From Syntrophomonadaceae bacterium (GTDB lineage: Bacteria > Bacillota > Dethiobacteria > DTU022): a stretch of DNA of 12,497 bases. Made by a program: the position numbers and the translations under genes. Numbering within the stretch: the stretch's first letter is position 1; every line of letters begins with the position of its first letter. Below, in pieces: positions 1 through 6,121 of the stretch. The notes under the pieces are model-generated. The model was given only the letters and a program-made list of their open reading frames with translations, did not search any database and had not been told where the DNA came from. The stretch covers positions 1 through 12,497 of the forward strand of contig SLBE01000126.1 in the NCBI GenBank assembly GCA_007126465.1. The letters are read 5' to 3'.

Positions 1-257
1 ATATATTCTCTTCCCTCTAATATATTCAGGCTTTGATAGACATCACTGGTAGTTGCTAAAACCTGGGCATCGCCTACTCTTTCAGCAAAATATTGCCCCA
101 TCTGATCATCGGCCAGGCCGGCGAACATTTCCATGGCCGAATAAACTTCATCTTCTATATTCTGACTGGCCATAACATAACTGATAACACCGATTGCTGC
201 CAGCGGCACTATACCGATTAATAAAAATAGCGCTATTAACTTAAATCTTAAACTCAT
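1..257 (-). CDS. Methyl-accepting chemotaxis-type transmembrane sensor, N-terminal fragment
   Basis: The first 85 codons of a gene that runs off the left edge can be read, beginning with ATG at 257-255. A GGAGG ribosome site (266-270) lies 8 nt upstream. Translation gives MSLRFKLIALFLLIGIVPLA, a basic start followed by one hydrophobic helix (about residues 7-29). An extracellular helical stretch follows, with QMGQYFAERVGDAQVLATTS-like text. This is how Firmicutes chemoreceptors with an extracellular Cache-type sensor domain usually begin. The HAMP and methyl-accepting signalling domains would lie outside the window, so the family rests on the N-terminus alone. A sensor histidine kinase or a Cache-GGDEF protein could start the same way. 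It would sense an extracellular ligand and signal across the membrane. Confidence 0.6.
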   Translation of the reverse strand, partial: MSLRFKLIALFLLIGIVPLAAIGVISYVMASQNIEDEVYSAMEMFAGLADDQMGQYFAERVGDAQVLATTSDVYQSLNILEGREY

Positions 258-331
258 TTTTCAATCCTCCTTCGAGTGTAATTAATTTCACAAGTATATT
301 TATTAAGACCAGTTAGATTTGTTTTATACAT
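254..331 (-). CDS. Possible 25-aa leader ORF coupled to the chemoreceptor
   Basis: A 25-codon reading frame starts with ATG at 331-329, behind a strong purine tract GAGGAGGGG (335-343). It ends with TGA at 256-254. That stop overlaps the ATG of the downstream sensor as ATGA, the classic arrangement for translational coupling. The peptide begins MYKTNLTGLN, contains one Cys, and ends in an Arg-Arg-Arg-Ile-Glu-Lys stretch. The AGG-AGG codons in that stretch are also the ribosome site of the sensor gene. I recognise no family. The region is AT-rich and the ORF is short, so it may be chance; the good ribosome site and exact overlap are the only support. Confidence 0.25.
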   Translation of the reverse strand: MYKTNLTGLNKYTCEINYTRRRIEK

Positions 332-392
332 AAACCCCTCCTCAAAAAGCGGCATCCGGATTGAGCAGCTTAATATAAAAATAGAATAGTAT

Positions 393-420
393 TTACAGTC
401 CAGCTGATTCTGGACTGTAA
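393..420. repeat. 11 bp perfect inverted repeat
   Basis: The arms TTACAGTCCAG (393-403) and CTGGACTGTAA (410-420) are exact reverse complements around a 6-nt loop, CTGATT. Read on the minus strand, the hairpin is followed by an AT-rich tract but no clean U run, so it is not a typical intrinsic terminator. It lies about 60 bp upstream of the possible leader ORF and could be an operator or a hairpin in the sensor gene's leader. Its function is unknown. Confidence 0.6.
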
Positions 421-510
421 GCGCATCGTTTTAAAGCGACTCCAATAGCCGCCATATAGATCTTTCTATTAAAAGAATAAACCCTACAAAGAAATTATCC
501 CATGGGGAAA

Positions 511-792
511 CTCCCCATATTGTCAAAGAAAACTCCCCATTTTTCCTGTTTAGAATCCCCATATTTCAAATTTTACTTTCGTTAAATATGCTACTTCTCA
601 TGTTATAGAATTCAGGGTCAGGCCGAATAAGCCAAAGTAAACAACCTATTTCGGCTAGCACTGTTCGGCCTGCTGAAGAAAACTGAAGTGAACGTTAAGT
701 ACAGACATGGAAATAAAAAAGTCCCCATCAGCAGGGGTCAATTAAATGGGGAATCCGGTTATGCTAAATAATTTTAAGGTAGATATGGGGAG
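511..792. mobile_element. Candidate miniature element with IS21-like ends, no transposase
   Basis: The segment begins CTCCCCATAT (511-520) and ends with the exact reverse complement ATATGGGGAG (783-792). At the left end the motif TCCCCAT occurs three times at an exact 22 bp period (512, 534, 556). The right end carries ATGGGGA at 746 and 785 and an oppositely oriented TCCCCAT at 722-728. IS21-family elements typically carry several copies of part of the terminal repeat at each end, as transposase binding sites. The interior contains a 9 bp inverted repeat, CAGGCCGAA/TTCGGCCTG (619-627, 664-672), and no transposase or ATPase gene. I see no target-site duplication flanking it. It may be a deleted IS21 relative or a non-autonomous derivative. 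The right end stops 4 bp before the stop codon of the neighbouring lipoprotein gene. Confidence 0.45.
714..751 (-). terminator. Probable terminator of the small lipoprotein gene
   Basis: On the minus strand CCCCAT (751-746) can pair with ATGGGG (728-723) across a 17-nt loop, followed after two bases by six U residues (720-715). An alternative shorter CCCC/GGGG hairpin uses the same right arm. It lies about 50 bp downstream of the lipoprotein stop, and its arms are copies of the terminal motif of the surrounding element. The long loop keeps confidence modest. Confidence 0.45.
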
Positions 793-796
793 ATTA

Positions 797-1159
797 CTAC
801 TGCTTGTCTCTTTGTTTCTGCTGCCAGATCATATCATCGAGTGTACCCGGTGCATAGGGACTGCCAGTCGGGTTCGGCCTATAACTACTGCCGGAGCCGG
901 TTGAAGCGGCCTCCTGTTCATCATTAATTTCTTCCTCTTCTCCTGAAGCCTTTTCTATTTCATAAGGATCGAGCGGCACATATTCGAAATTTAAGGGACC
1001 GGCCTGGCGATGGGAAAGTTTAAGCCATTCGGGCAATTCTGTACTAGCTAAAACCGGTTCAGCATTACCCGGCTTTTCTAAAAGCAGCCCGCATCCGCTA
1101 AAAATGATTAAGGAGGATGTTACAATAAGTAAAAACAGGAAGGTTTTAAACCAGGGCAT
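797..1159 (-). CDS. Small hypothetical lipoprotein
   Basis: The 120-residue product starts MPWFKTFLFLLIVTSSLIIF and continues S-G-C, a lipobox with Cys23 as the predicted lipidated residue. It should therefore be anchored on the outer face of the cytoplasmic membrane. The mature part is low-complexity: a short folded-looking stretch (about 35-65), an acidic run GEEEEINDEQE (about 73-83), then a Ser/Gly/Pro-rich tail ending in a basic, Gln-rich C-terminus. A GGAGG lies 14 nt upstream of the ATG, with a closer GGAAG also present. I recognise no domain. The stop codon is 4 bp from the inverted-end element downstream, so the present C-terminus may have been set by that insertion, but this cannot be shown from one sequence. 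The start could be shared with unseen relatives; the function is unknown. Confidence 0.65.
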   Translation of the reverse strand: MPWFKTFLFLLIVTSSLIIFSGCGLLLEKPGNAEPVLASTELPEWLKLSHRQAGPLNFEYVPLDPYEIEKASGEEEEINDEQEAASTGSGSSYRPNPTGSPYAPGTLDDMIWQQKQRDKQ

Positions 1160-1388
1160 GCCGCTCTTCCTTTCCTCCAGGGGTTAAAGCATTCCGACTT
1201 TCCAAAATGCTGCAACTAAATTATATCATGCTGCTGCCAGTGAGAACAGGTAAACAGGAAGCAGCCTCTGCCACAGGCAGGGATGAATTCAATAAATTGA
1301 AAATCGCAGAGCTGACCCTGGAAGATAAAGATTTCTGCCAGCTTTAGAGTCTTCTCAGGCGTAAAAAACAAGATTTGGAAATTAGGCT

Positions 1389-1949
1389 TTAGCTGGTCCT
1401 CATAACCTTTATAAAGTTTTTCACTTTTAGCAGCAGCCCGATAATTAGAACAGCAAAACTTAAGACAATTAGAACCCACTTGATGAAAGTAAAAACAGGG
1501 GCAAGAGTGGCAACAACCGGTGTTTCAAGTGGGTAGCGATACATTACCAGGGAAGCTGCGCTGTTTTCAAGGAAGTCGAATATCCCTCCCACCAGGGGCA
1601 GCAGGTTAACCAGTTTCCAGCTTTTACCGGGTGAATGATTACGGTAGAGGTATGAAGTTGTCACGGCCAGAAAGAACACATAAGCGAGCGGCCAGGCCAC
1701 ATCAAAGGTAAAACGGGAATAAATATAGTAGGCCCGCCCTTCTTCACCATAAGCTTCAGCCATTTCGTAGAGGTCCGTTGAAGAGTAGATAAAGGATGTA
1801 TCCGGAGAAACATCCACACCGGTTATTTCACCAAGCTGCCCGGCCATGTTGGGCAAAACCAGCACCATGAAAGCAACAAAAACCAGGATCGCCACCAGCA
1901 ATATCGGAGCACCTGAGACACGATAAAGCCAGCTTGATAGCTTGTACAA
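1389..1949 (-). CDS. Four-helix hypothetical membrane protein
   Basis: The 186-residue protein has four hydrophobic segments at roughly 14-33, 82-100, 112-136 and 150-174. An extracytoplasmic loop after the first helix contains YGEEGRAYYIYSRFTFDVAWP, and GGIFDFLEN (121-129) sits in helix 3. The combination of a YG..GR motif, an Asp before a Pro in helix 2 and a G-x-x-D-x-x-E-N motif recalls a widespread family of uncharacterised four-helix membrane proteins; I cannot name it securely. The start is TTG at 1949-1947, chosen because GAGGTGA (1956-1962) lies 6 nt upstream. It appears monocistronic: the next minus-strand gene is about 230 bp downstream, and the divergent gene at 2133 has its own promoter. 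The 1160-1388 gap holds no gene I can support. Confidence 0.7.
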   Translation of the reverse strand: MYKLSSWLYRVSGAPILLVAILVFVAFMVLVLPNMAGQLGEITGVDVSPDTSFIYSSTDLYEMAEAYGEEGRAYYIYSRFTFDVAWPLAYVFFLAVTTSYLYRNHSPGKSWKLVNLLPLVGGIFDFLENSAASLVMYRYPLETPVVATLAPVFTFIKWVLIVLSFAVLIIGLLLKVKNFIKVMRTS

Positions 1950-2053
1950 AAGAGATCACCTCTCCAATAGATTAAAAAGATAACTGTTATAATGTGGAAG
2001 AGTCCTTAAGTTTAATCTAATGCTATCATAATACCCGGGAAAAGACACAGCAA

Positions 2054-2082
2054 TTGAAAAAAGAGTCGTGATGTGGTATTCT
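2054..2082 (+). promoter_or_regulatory. Sigma-A type promoter for the exported protein gene
   Basis: TTGAAA (2054-2059) and TATTCT (2077-2082) are separated by exactly 17 bp. They are followed by a leader of about 40 nt, a Shine-Dalgarno AAAGGAG (2116-2122) and the ATG at 2133. Both hexamers are close to consensus and no other gene lies between. Confidence 0.6.
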
Positions 2083-2132
2083 CAGATCAGGGAGTGTTGA
2101 AATATTACTCTCAACAAAGGAGCTAAACAGTC

Positions 2133-2654
2133 ATGACAAAAAAAATCAAGATCGCTCCATTAATATCTATATTAACAATGGCCGCACTGCTGACCAGCGG
2201 TTTTAGTTTTGACTCTTCTGAGCAGGACAATCTTAGTAGGAAAAACATGCTTTCCGGCCAGATTTGGGCTGTGCAGGTTACAGCTGAGCCCGGTGAATCT
2301 GCAACCCTGCAGCAAAACTTCGAGGCGGCACACGGTCCCTATGACGGGGATGTTGATAAAGATAGTGCCGATCAGGTAGATAAAAATTCCTTCGGTTTAG
2401 TCGAAGATGATGACGGCTCAACAAAAGTTGTCAAAGGTGAAGACTATGTGGGCAGCTACTTCCACATTGAACAGCTTGCTCATACTACAGGGGGCAAACT
2501 GAGCCGATACATCGATATCAGCAGCCCCTGGTCACACGGTTACTTATACGAAGATATGTCGGTAGTAGGCGAAGCAACCATTGAAGAGTCCTTCAGCATG
2601 GATAATCTGGCTCCTGGTGACGGAGCACTCACTGACTGGTTCAAGCTGTTTTAA
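2133..2654 (+). CDS. Exported acidic protein of unknown function
   Basis: The 173-residue product is the only plus-strand gene in the window. It has a Sec signal peptide (basic MTKKIK, hydrophobic 8-22). There is no lipobox Cys and no later membrane segment, so it is probably secreted or wall-associated. The mature chain is acidic, with runs such as DGDVDKDSADQVDKN (about 72-86) and VEDDDG (about 90-95). FSFDSSEQDN after the signal and FSMDNLAPGD near the C-terminus faintly resemble the YFSD and NLAPGD motifs of the TasA/camelysin matrix-protein family. However, the chain stops just after the second motif, where that fold would continue. I therefore leave it as hypothetical, with a divergent or truncated TasA-like protein as an alternative. 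It has its own promoter and terminator. Confidence 0.7.
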   Translation: MTKKIKIAPLISILTMAALLTSGFSFDSSEQDNLSRKNMLSGQIWAVQVTAEPGESATLQQNFEAAHGPYDGDVDKDSADQVDKNSFGLVEDDDGSTKVVKGEDYVGSYFHIEQLAHTTGGKLSRYIDISSPWSHGYLYEDMSVVGEATIEESFSMDNLAPGDGALTDWFKLF

Positions 2655-2678
2655 TGAGAACCGTTCACACATAATCTT

Positions 2679-2711
2679 AAAGCCTGACCTCCATATGTCG
2701 GGCTTTCTTTT
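2679..2711 (+). terminator. Intrinsic terminator of the exported protein gene
   Basis: AAAGCCTGA (2679-2687) pairs with TCGGGCTTT (2698-2706), a 9 bp stem including one G-U pair in RNA. The loop is 10 nt and CTTTT (2707-2711) follows. It lies 24 bp after the stop codon, in the gap between convergent genes. On the minus strand no U run follows the stem, so it probably serves only the plus strand. Confidence 0.7.
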
Positions 2712-2787
2712 ATTTCAGGATATATTTATTAAGCTACAGATTACTATTTTAGCGTATGATCAGTACAACCCAGTAGTAGCAGGCTAA

Positions 2788-4089
2788 TTACTGCTCCCGG
2801 TAGATGAGTGCCGCTGCAAATGCAGTGATTGCAAAGAGCAGGCAAACCAGGAAGCCGTAACGGTAGGATTCAATGGTATAGATGCGAGCACCGTCAATAA
2901 CCGTTCCCGCCCATCCAAGGTCAAGGATAAACCCAAAAAGAGGCTGCAGAATTGCCAGTCCCAGGAAAATGCCTAAATTAACTCCTGCTGTAACTGACCC
3001 GGTAAATCCGGGCGGACTTACCTCTCTTGCCATGGGAAAGCTTAAGATAGAAGAGGCAGCACCAAGGCCTAGCATTACACATAGGATATAAATAAACCCC
3101 AGGGGCAGGATTCCTCCGGGCCAGGCAAAAAGAAACAGCCAGAAGAGCACGCTGGAGAAGGTTAATAGTACTGCCGGCACTTTCCTCGAACCGGTTCGGT
3201 CTGACAACCATCCGGCTATAGGCGCACCAGCCATATAACTTAAGTATATAAGCATCATATAGCTCGATGCCTGCGCTACATTCACCCCATAAATATGCAC
3301 CAGGTAAGACACACCCCAGGTTCCTGAAAAAACAATGAAACCGCCGAAGACACCAAAATTAATAAAAAAAGGCGGTAGTAACCGCTTATTTGTCAAAACC
3401 CGGGCAATCTTCTTTAAAGAAATTTGCCCGCTTACCTCACCCCTAGAGCTTTCACTGACAATACCAGATGGATTAATATTATTACCACAGTCAGCGGGGC
3501 TATTGCGAACTAATAACCAGCTAACTATGGCCACCAGGCCGGTAATAGCTCCAACCATTATAAATGAGCTGCGCCAACCAATCAGATCAACTGACAGGGC
3601 CAGCGGGGTAGCCCCCAGCAAAGCGCCTGAACCACTAAAGAGAATTGCCAGGCCGGACAGGGTGGCAAACCTGGACGGAGAAAACCAGGAAGCCTGGAAC
3701 TTAAAGATATTGATAAGAATTACCGAGCCACCAAGTCCAATTAGCAGGCGGCCTAGAAAAACCACACCTGAACCTGGTGCTATACCGATCAATACTGACC
3801 CTGCCGCCATTAAAGCCCCTGTCAGGAAAGCAATTCGTCTCGGGCCAAGACGATCGACCAGCATGCCCCCGGGAATCTGCATTATTACATACATATATGT
3901 ATAAGCGGCAGCCAGGTTGCCAAGACCTGCCCCGGTCAGGGCAAATTCTGCCGTTAACAGGTCGGCTACAACATTAAATGATACACGGTGAAAAGTGGTG
4001 ATTAAATGAAGCAGCACCAGGCAGATCCACATTGCCCAGCACAGGTATAGATAACGCTCAGATTTTAACAAATCAGGATTGAAATTCAC
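2788..4089 (-). CDS. Major facilitator superfamily (MFS) transporter
   Basis: The 433-residue protein has the length and roughly twelve hydrophobic segments of an MFS carrier. The family signature between helices 2 and 3 is clear, GGMLVDRLGPRR (74-85), and its counterpart in the second half reads GAPIAGWLSDRTGSRK. FHRVSFNVVA near the end of helix 1 is typical of organic-anion and sugar-acid carriers of the superfamily, but the substrate cannot be read from sequence. It acts in the cytoplasmic membrane as a proton- or ion-coupled transporter. The start is GTG at 4089-4087 with only a weak GGGG (4102-4105) as ribosome site. An internal Met (residue 20) is possible but would cut into helix 1. 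An intrinsic terminator (4111-4135) sits just upstream, so the origin of its transcript is unclear. Confidence 0.85.
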   Translation of the reverse strand: MNFNPDLLKSERYLYLCWAMWICLVLLHLITTFHRVSFNVVADLLTAEFALTGAGLGNLAAAYTYMYVIMQIPGGMLVDRLGPRRIAFLTGALMAAGSVLIGIAPGSGVVFLGRLLIGLGGSVILINIFKFQASWFSPSRFATLSGLAILFSGSGALLGATPLALSVDLIGWRSSFIMVGAITGLVAIVSWLLVRNSPADCGNNINPSGIVSESSRGEVSGQISLKKIARVLTNKRLLPPFFINFGVFGGFIVFSGTWGVSYLVHIYGVNVAQASSYMMLIYLSYMAGAPIAGWLSDRTGSRKVPAVLLTFSSVLFWLFLFAWPGGILPLGFIYILCVMLGLGAASSILSFPMAREVSPPGFTGSVTAGVNLGIFLGLAILQPLFGFILDLGWAGTVIDGARIYTIESYRYGFLVCLLFAITAFAAALIYREQ

Positions 4090-4110
4090 CGGTAATTATA
4101 TCCCCAGACA

Positions 4111-4135
4111 TAAAAAGGCATCAGAAAAATGCCTC
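4111..4135 (-). terminator. Intrinsic terminator after the GGDEF/HD-GYP gene
   Basis: On the minus strand AGGCAT (4134-4129), a 7-nt loop and ATGCCT (4121-4116) are followed by four further U residues and an AT-rich run. It lies about 50 bp after the stop of the c-di-GMP gene and only 22 bp before the GTG start of the MFS gene. It may therefore end the first transcript or limit read-through into the transporter. Confidence 0.65.
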
Positions 4136-4187
4136 AACCATTTAGCAAAGCTACTTTTTATTTTAACATATAAAAGCTTCAACATTC

Positions 4188-5987
4188 CTAGCTGTTGGAA
4201 CTTAGAAGGCAAGGATGTTTTCCTTCTGCTATATCTTTAATAAACAGTTTGACCAACTCCGGGTCGAACTGTGTTCCAGCGGCTTTTTTCAGTTCTCTGA
4301 GCGCTTGCTTTTGGCTCAGCGCTTTTTTATATGGCCTGCCACCGGTCATAACTTCATAAGCGTCAGCGATAGCAATAATCCTGGCCAGCAGGGGAATCTC
4401 TTCGCCCTTCAAACCCCGGGGGTAACCGCTTCCATCCCACCATTCGTGGTGGCTTAAGATATCTTCGGCAATATGGGCATAATCCCTGGTAGCCCGGGCA
4501 ATTTTCCATCCTTCCCTGGGATGCTCCTTTATCATTGACCATTCCCGTACAGACAGATTATCTGTTTTTAACAGAGTATCTTCAACCAGCTGAATTAAAC
4601 CAATATCATGTAACACTGACAGGCTGGATAATTTGTTTAATTCTTCTTTGGAAAGGTTTAACCCTTTGCCGATAGTTAGGGACAGGCTGCGCAGCCTTTT
4701 GATATGCCTCACAGACTCATTACTTTTCTGCTCCAACTGCTTATAAAGGGCTTTAAGCAGATTAGCCTTAACTATTTTATTCTCTGCATTTTTATTACTG
4801 CGCATCTGTTTTTCAGCTGTTTGCAGAAATTCAATCATTGACTGTTCCGGCCTGCTTTTTAAAGCTGTCCCGAAAGCCATAGAAAATGGCAGATCGTTAA
4901 TCTGCATCTCGAGACTGTTGCGATGCAACCTTTCAACTACTGCCTGCAGTTCTTCCGATGTTACCTGGGGCAGTAGGATAACAAATTCATCACCACCCCA
5001 GCGGGTAACAATATCTTCACTACGGCATGATTTTTTAATCATCTTCGCAGCACCGGTTATAAACTTATCTCCCTTGGCATAGCCATAGATATCATTGACC
5101 AGCTTTAAGTCATTGATATCAGCGACTATAACACCAAGAGGCAGCTGCCTCTCAGTATCAAGCCTTTTTAGTTCCTCTTCAAAATAGTGACGGTTATAAA
5201 GGCCGGTAAGCTGATCGCGAAAACTGTAATAGCGGACCCTGTCTTCGATTTCTTTGCGCTCAGTAATATCAGTAGCTATTTCCAGACGGGCTAAACGTCC
5301 GTCAATCCAGTGAATGGCAGTATCACGGCATTCATACCACCTGTTATTAATGGTGTTAAAAACTTCCCACTTAACCGTGCCTGCCGGTTCGCCATTTTCA
5401 TCCAGGAGCTTACCGTTGGTGCAAAACTTACAAGGGCCGGTCTGATCCTTTTGGATGACCTGCCAGCATTTTTTGCCCTCTGCATCGCCCCAGATCTTTT
5501 TCCCGTACTGATTCATATAAATAATCTCGTAGCTTTGCAAATCAGCAACGTAGATCAAGGCATCAATATTGTCAAGAATAGAGAGCAAGCTGCGGTTAGC
5601 CTGCTGAACCTGCTTGAACTTATTAATATCTTTATAAATAGTAATAAAGTAACCGGGGTGCACCTGGTAAGCAGTTATCTCAAACCAGCGCTTCAATTGG
5701 CTGGAATAGCTTTCAATCTGATTTTTTTGCTCCGTTAAAGCTGCCTTAGCAAAAGTATCCAGCCAGCTACCGCCCCTTGCTTTAAGTCGGGGCAACAATT
5801 CTGAAGCTTTTTTATTAATAACCTGGTTTCGTTTAACATTAAAAAGCTTTTCGTACGCACTGTTAATCTCCTGGCAAACATAATCGACAGGAAAGTTCCT
5901 GCTGTCCAGGATAATCTTATGCAGGGCAGCAGGTTCACTAATACTTTCAACTATATTACTGAAATCCCGTTCAACTTTATCCTGCAA
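4188..5987 (-). CDS. PAS-PAS-GGDEF-HD-GYP bifunctional c-di-GMP cyclase/phosphodiesterase
   Basis: This is a 599-residue cytoplasmic protein with no membrane segment. The order is PAS (about 10-130), PAS (about 133-245), GGDEF (about 250-405) and HD-GYP (about 420-590). The cyclase domain has an intact GGDEF (331-335), the FRDQLTGLYNRHYFEE opening, and an inhibitory-site RxxD (RSED, 322-325) five residues upstream. The HD-GYP domain keeps H460-D461, H489, H513-H514 and GYP (521-523), so c-di-GMP hydrolysis to GMP or pGpG is plausible; the usual HDIGK reads HDIGL. The second PAS carries Cys174, Cys186 and Cys189 (PCKFC) plus Cys220, suggesting a metal or redox site. The start is TTG at 5987-5985 with GGAGG (5994-5998) 6 nt upstream. 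A minus-strand TATAAT (6036-6031) lies upstream. The nearby chemoreceptor fits a signalling theme, but the two are not in one operon. Confidence 0.9.
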   Translation of the reverse strand: MQDKVERDFSNIVESISEPAALHKIILDSRNFPVDYVCQEINSAYEKLFNVKRNQVINKKASELLPRLKARGGSWLDTFAKAALTEQKNQIESYSSQLKRWFEITAYQVHPGYFITIYKDINKFKQVQQANRSLLSILDNIDALIYVADLQSYEIIYMNQYGKKIWGDAEGKKCWQVIQKDQTGPCKFCTNGKLLDENGEPAGTVKWEVFNTINNRWYECRDTAIHWIDGRLARLEIATDITERKEIEDRVRYYSFRDQLTGLYNRHYFEEELKRLDTERQLPLGVIVADINDLKLVNDIYGYAKGDKFITGAAKMIKKSCRSEDIVTRWGGDEFVILLPQVTSEELQAVVERLHRNSLEMQINDLPFSMAFGTALKSRPEQSMIEFLQTAEKQMRSNKNAENKIVKANLLKALYKQLEQKSNESVRHIKRLRSLSLTIGKGLNLSKEELNKLSSLSVLHDIGLIQLVEDTLLKTDNLSVREWSMIKEHPREGWKIARATRDYAHIAEDILSHHEWWDGSGYPRGLKGEEIPLLARIIAIADAYEVMTGGRPYKKALSQKQALRELKKAAGTQFDPELVKLFIKDIAEGKHPCLLSSNS

Positions 5988-5995
5988 ATTATGCC

Positions 5996-6120
5996 TCCAC
6001 AGAAAATATTTGATGGAATGTGTTATGAATATTATAACAAAGATATGTTTAACACAAGTGACACATGAAGGATAAATATTTAAAAATTACTTCTCACTAC
6101 TAAAATATATTTTCTGTGGA
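5996..6120. repeat. 125 bp AT-rich spacer bounded by perfect 14 bp inverted repeats
   Basis: TCCACAGAAAATAT (5996-6009) recurs as its exact reverse complement at 6107-6120. The left copy overlaps the ribosome site of the c-di-GMP gene, and the right copy ends one base before the stop codon (6122-6124) of the DMT gene. The intervening DNA is AT-rich and non-coding. No clear target duplication flanks the pair: the outer bases read TTATGCC on the left and ATCATAC on the right. It could be a miniature inverted-repeat element or a long-looped regulatory or termination hairpin. Confidence 0.6.
6021..6059 (-). promoter_or_regulatory. Probable promoter of the c-di-GMP gene with overlapping palindrome
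   Basis: On the minus strand a consensus TATAAT (6036-6031) lies about 45 bp before the TTG start. A poor -35 (ACTTGT, 6059-6054) sits 17 bp upstream. The imperfect palindrome TGTTAT-N7-ATAACA (6021-6039) covers the -10 box, which is where a repressor operator would sit. The -10 is convincing and the rest is inference. Confidence 0.4.
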
Positions 6121-6121
6121 A

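Larger units (their letters stand above)
332..796. other. Non-coding region between sensor and lipoprotein genes
   Basis: No convincing protein gene is visible in these 465 bases. The stretch holds an 11 bp inverted repeat (393-420) and a 282 bp element with inverted ends and multiple CCCCAT motifs (511-792), both listed separately. It must also contain the promoter of the chemoreceptor on the minus strand. I see no clear sigma-A pair there. A weak sigma-D-like pair, TTAA then 16 nt then GCCGCTTT on the minus strand around 345-372, is suggestive only. Confidence 0.6.

Noticed and set aside
258..420. c-di-GMP riboswitch in front of the chemoreceptor
   Set aside because: I looked for the conserved core sequences of that class on the minus strand and did not find them.
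650..710. Short minus-strand frame MSVLNVHFSFLQQAEQC inside the IS-like element
   Set aside because: It has only 17 residues, with no ribosome site and no similarity I recognise; it is probably chance.
1216..1479. An 87-codon minus-strand frame overlapping the four-helix membrane protein
   Set aside because: It starts with GTG inside the other gene with no ribosome site, has a Cys-rich composition unlike its neighbours, and the overlapped frame is the convincing one.
2581..2787. Overlapping plus-strand frame at the end of the exported protein, considered as a frameshifted continuation
   Set aside because: It reads through the terminator, has no ribosome site, and does not continue the TasA-like motif.
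3335..3904. Long plus-strand frame opposite the MFS gene
   Set aside because: It is antisense to a clear transporter, Pro/Arg/Thr-rich in the way antisense frames are, and matches no recognisable protein.
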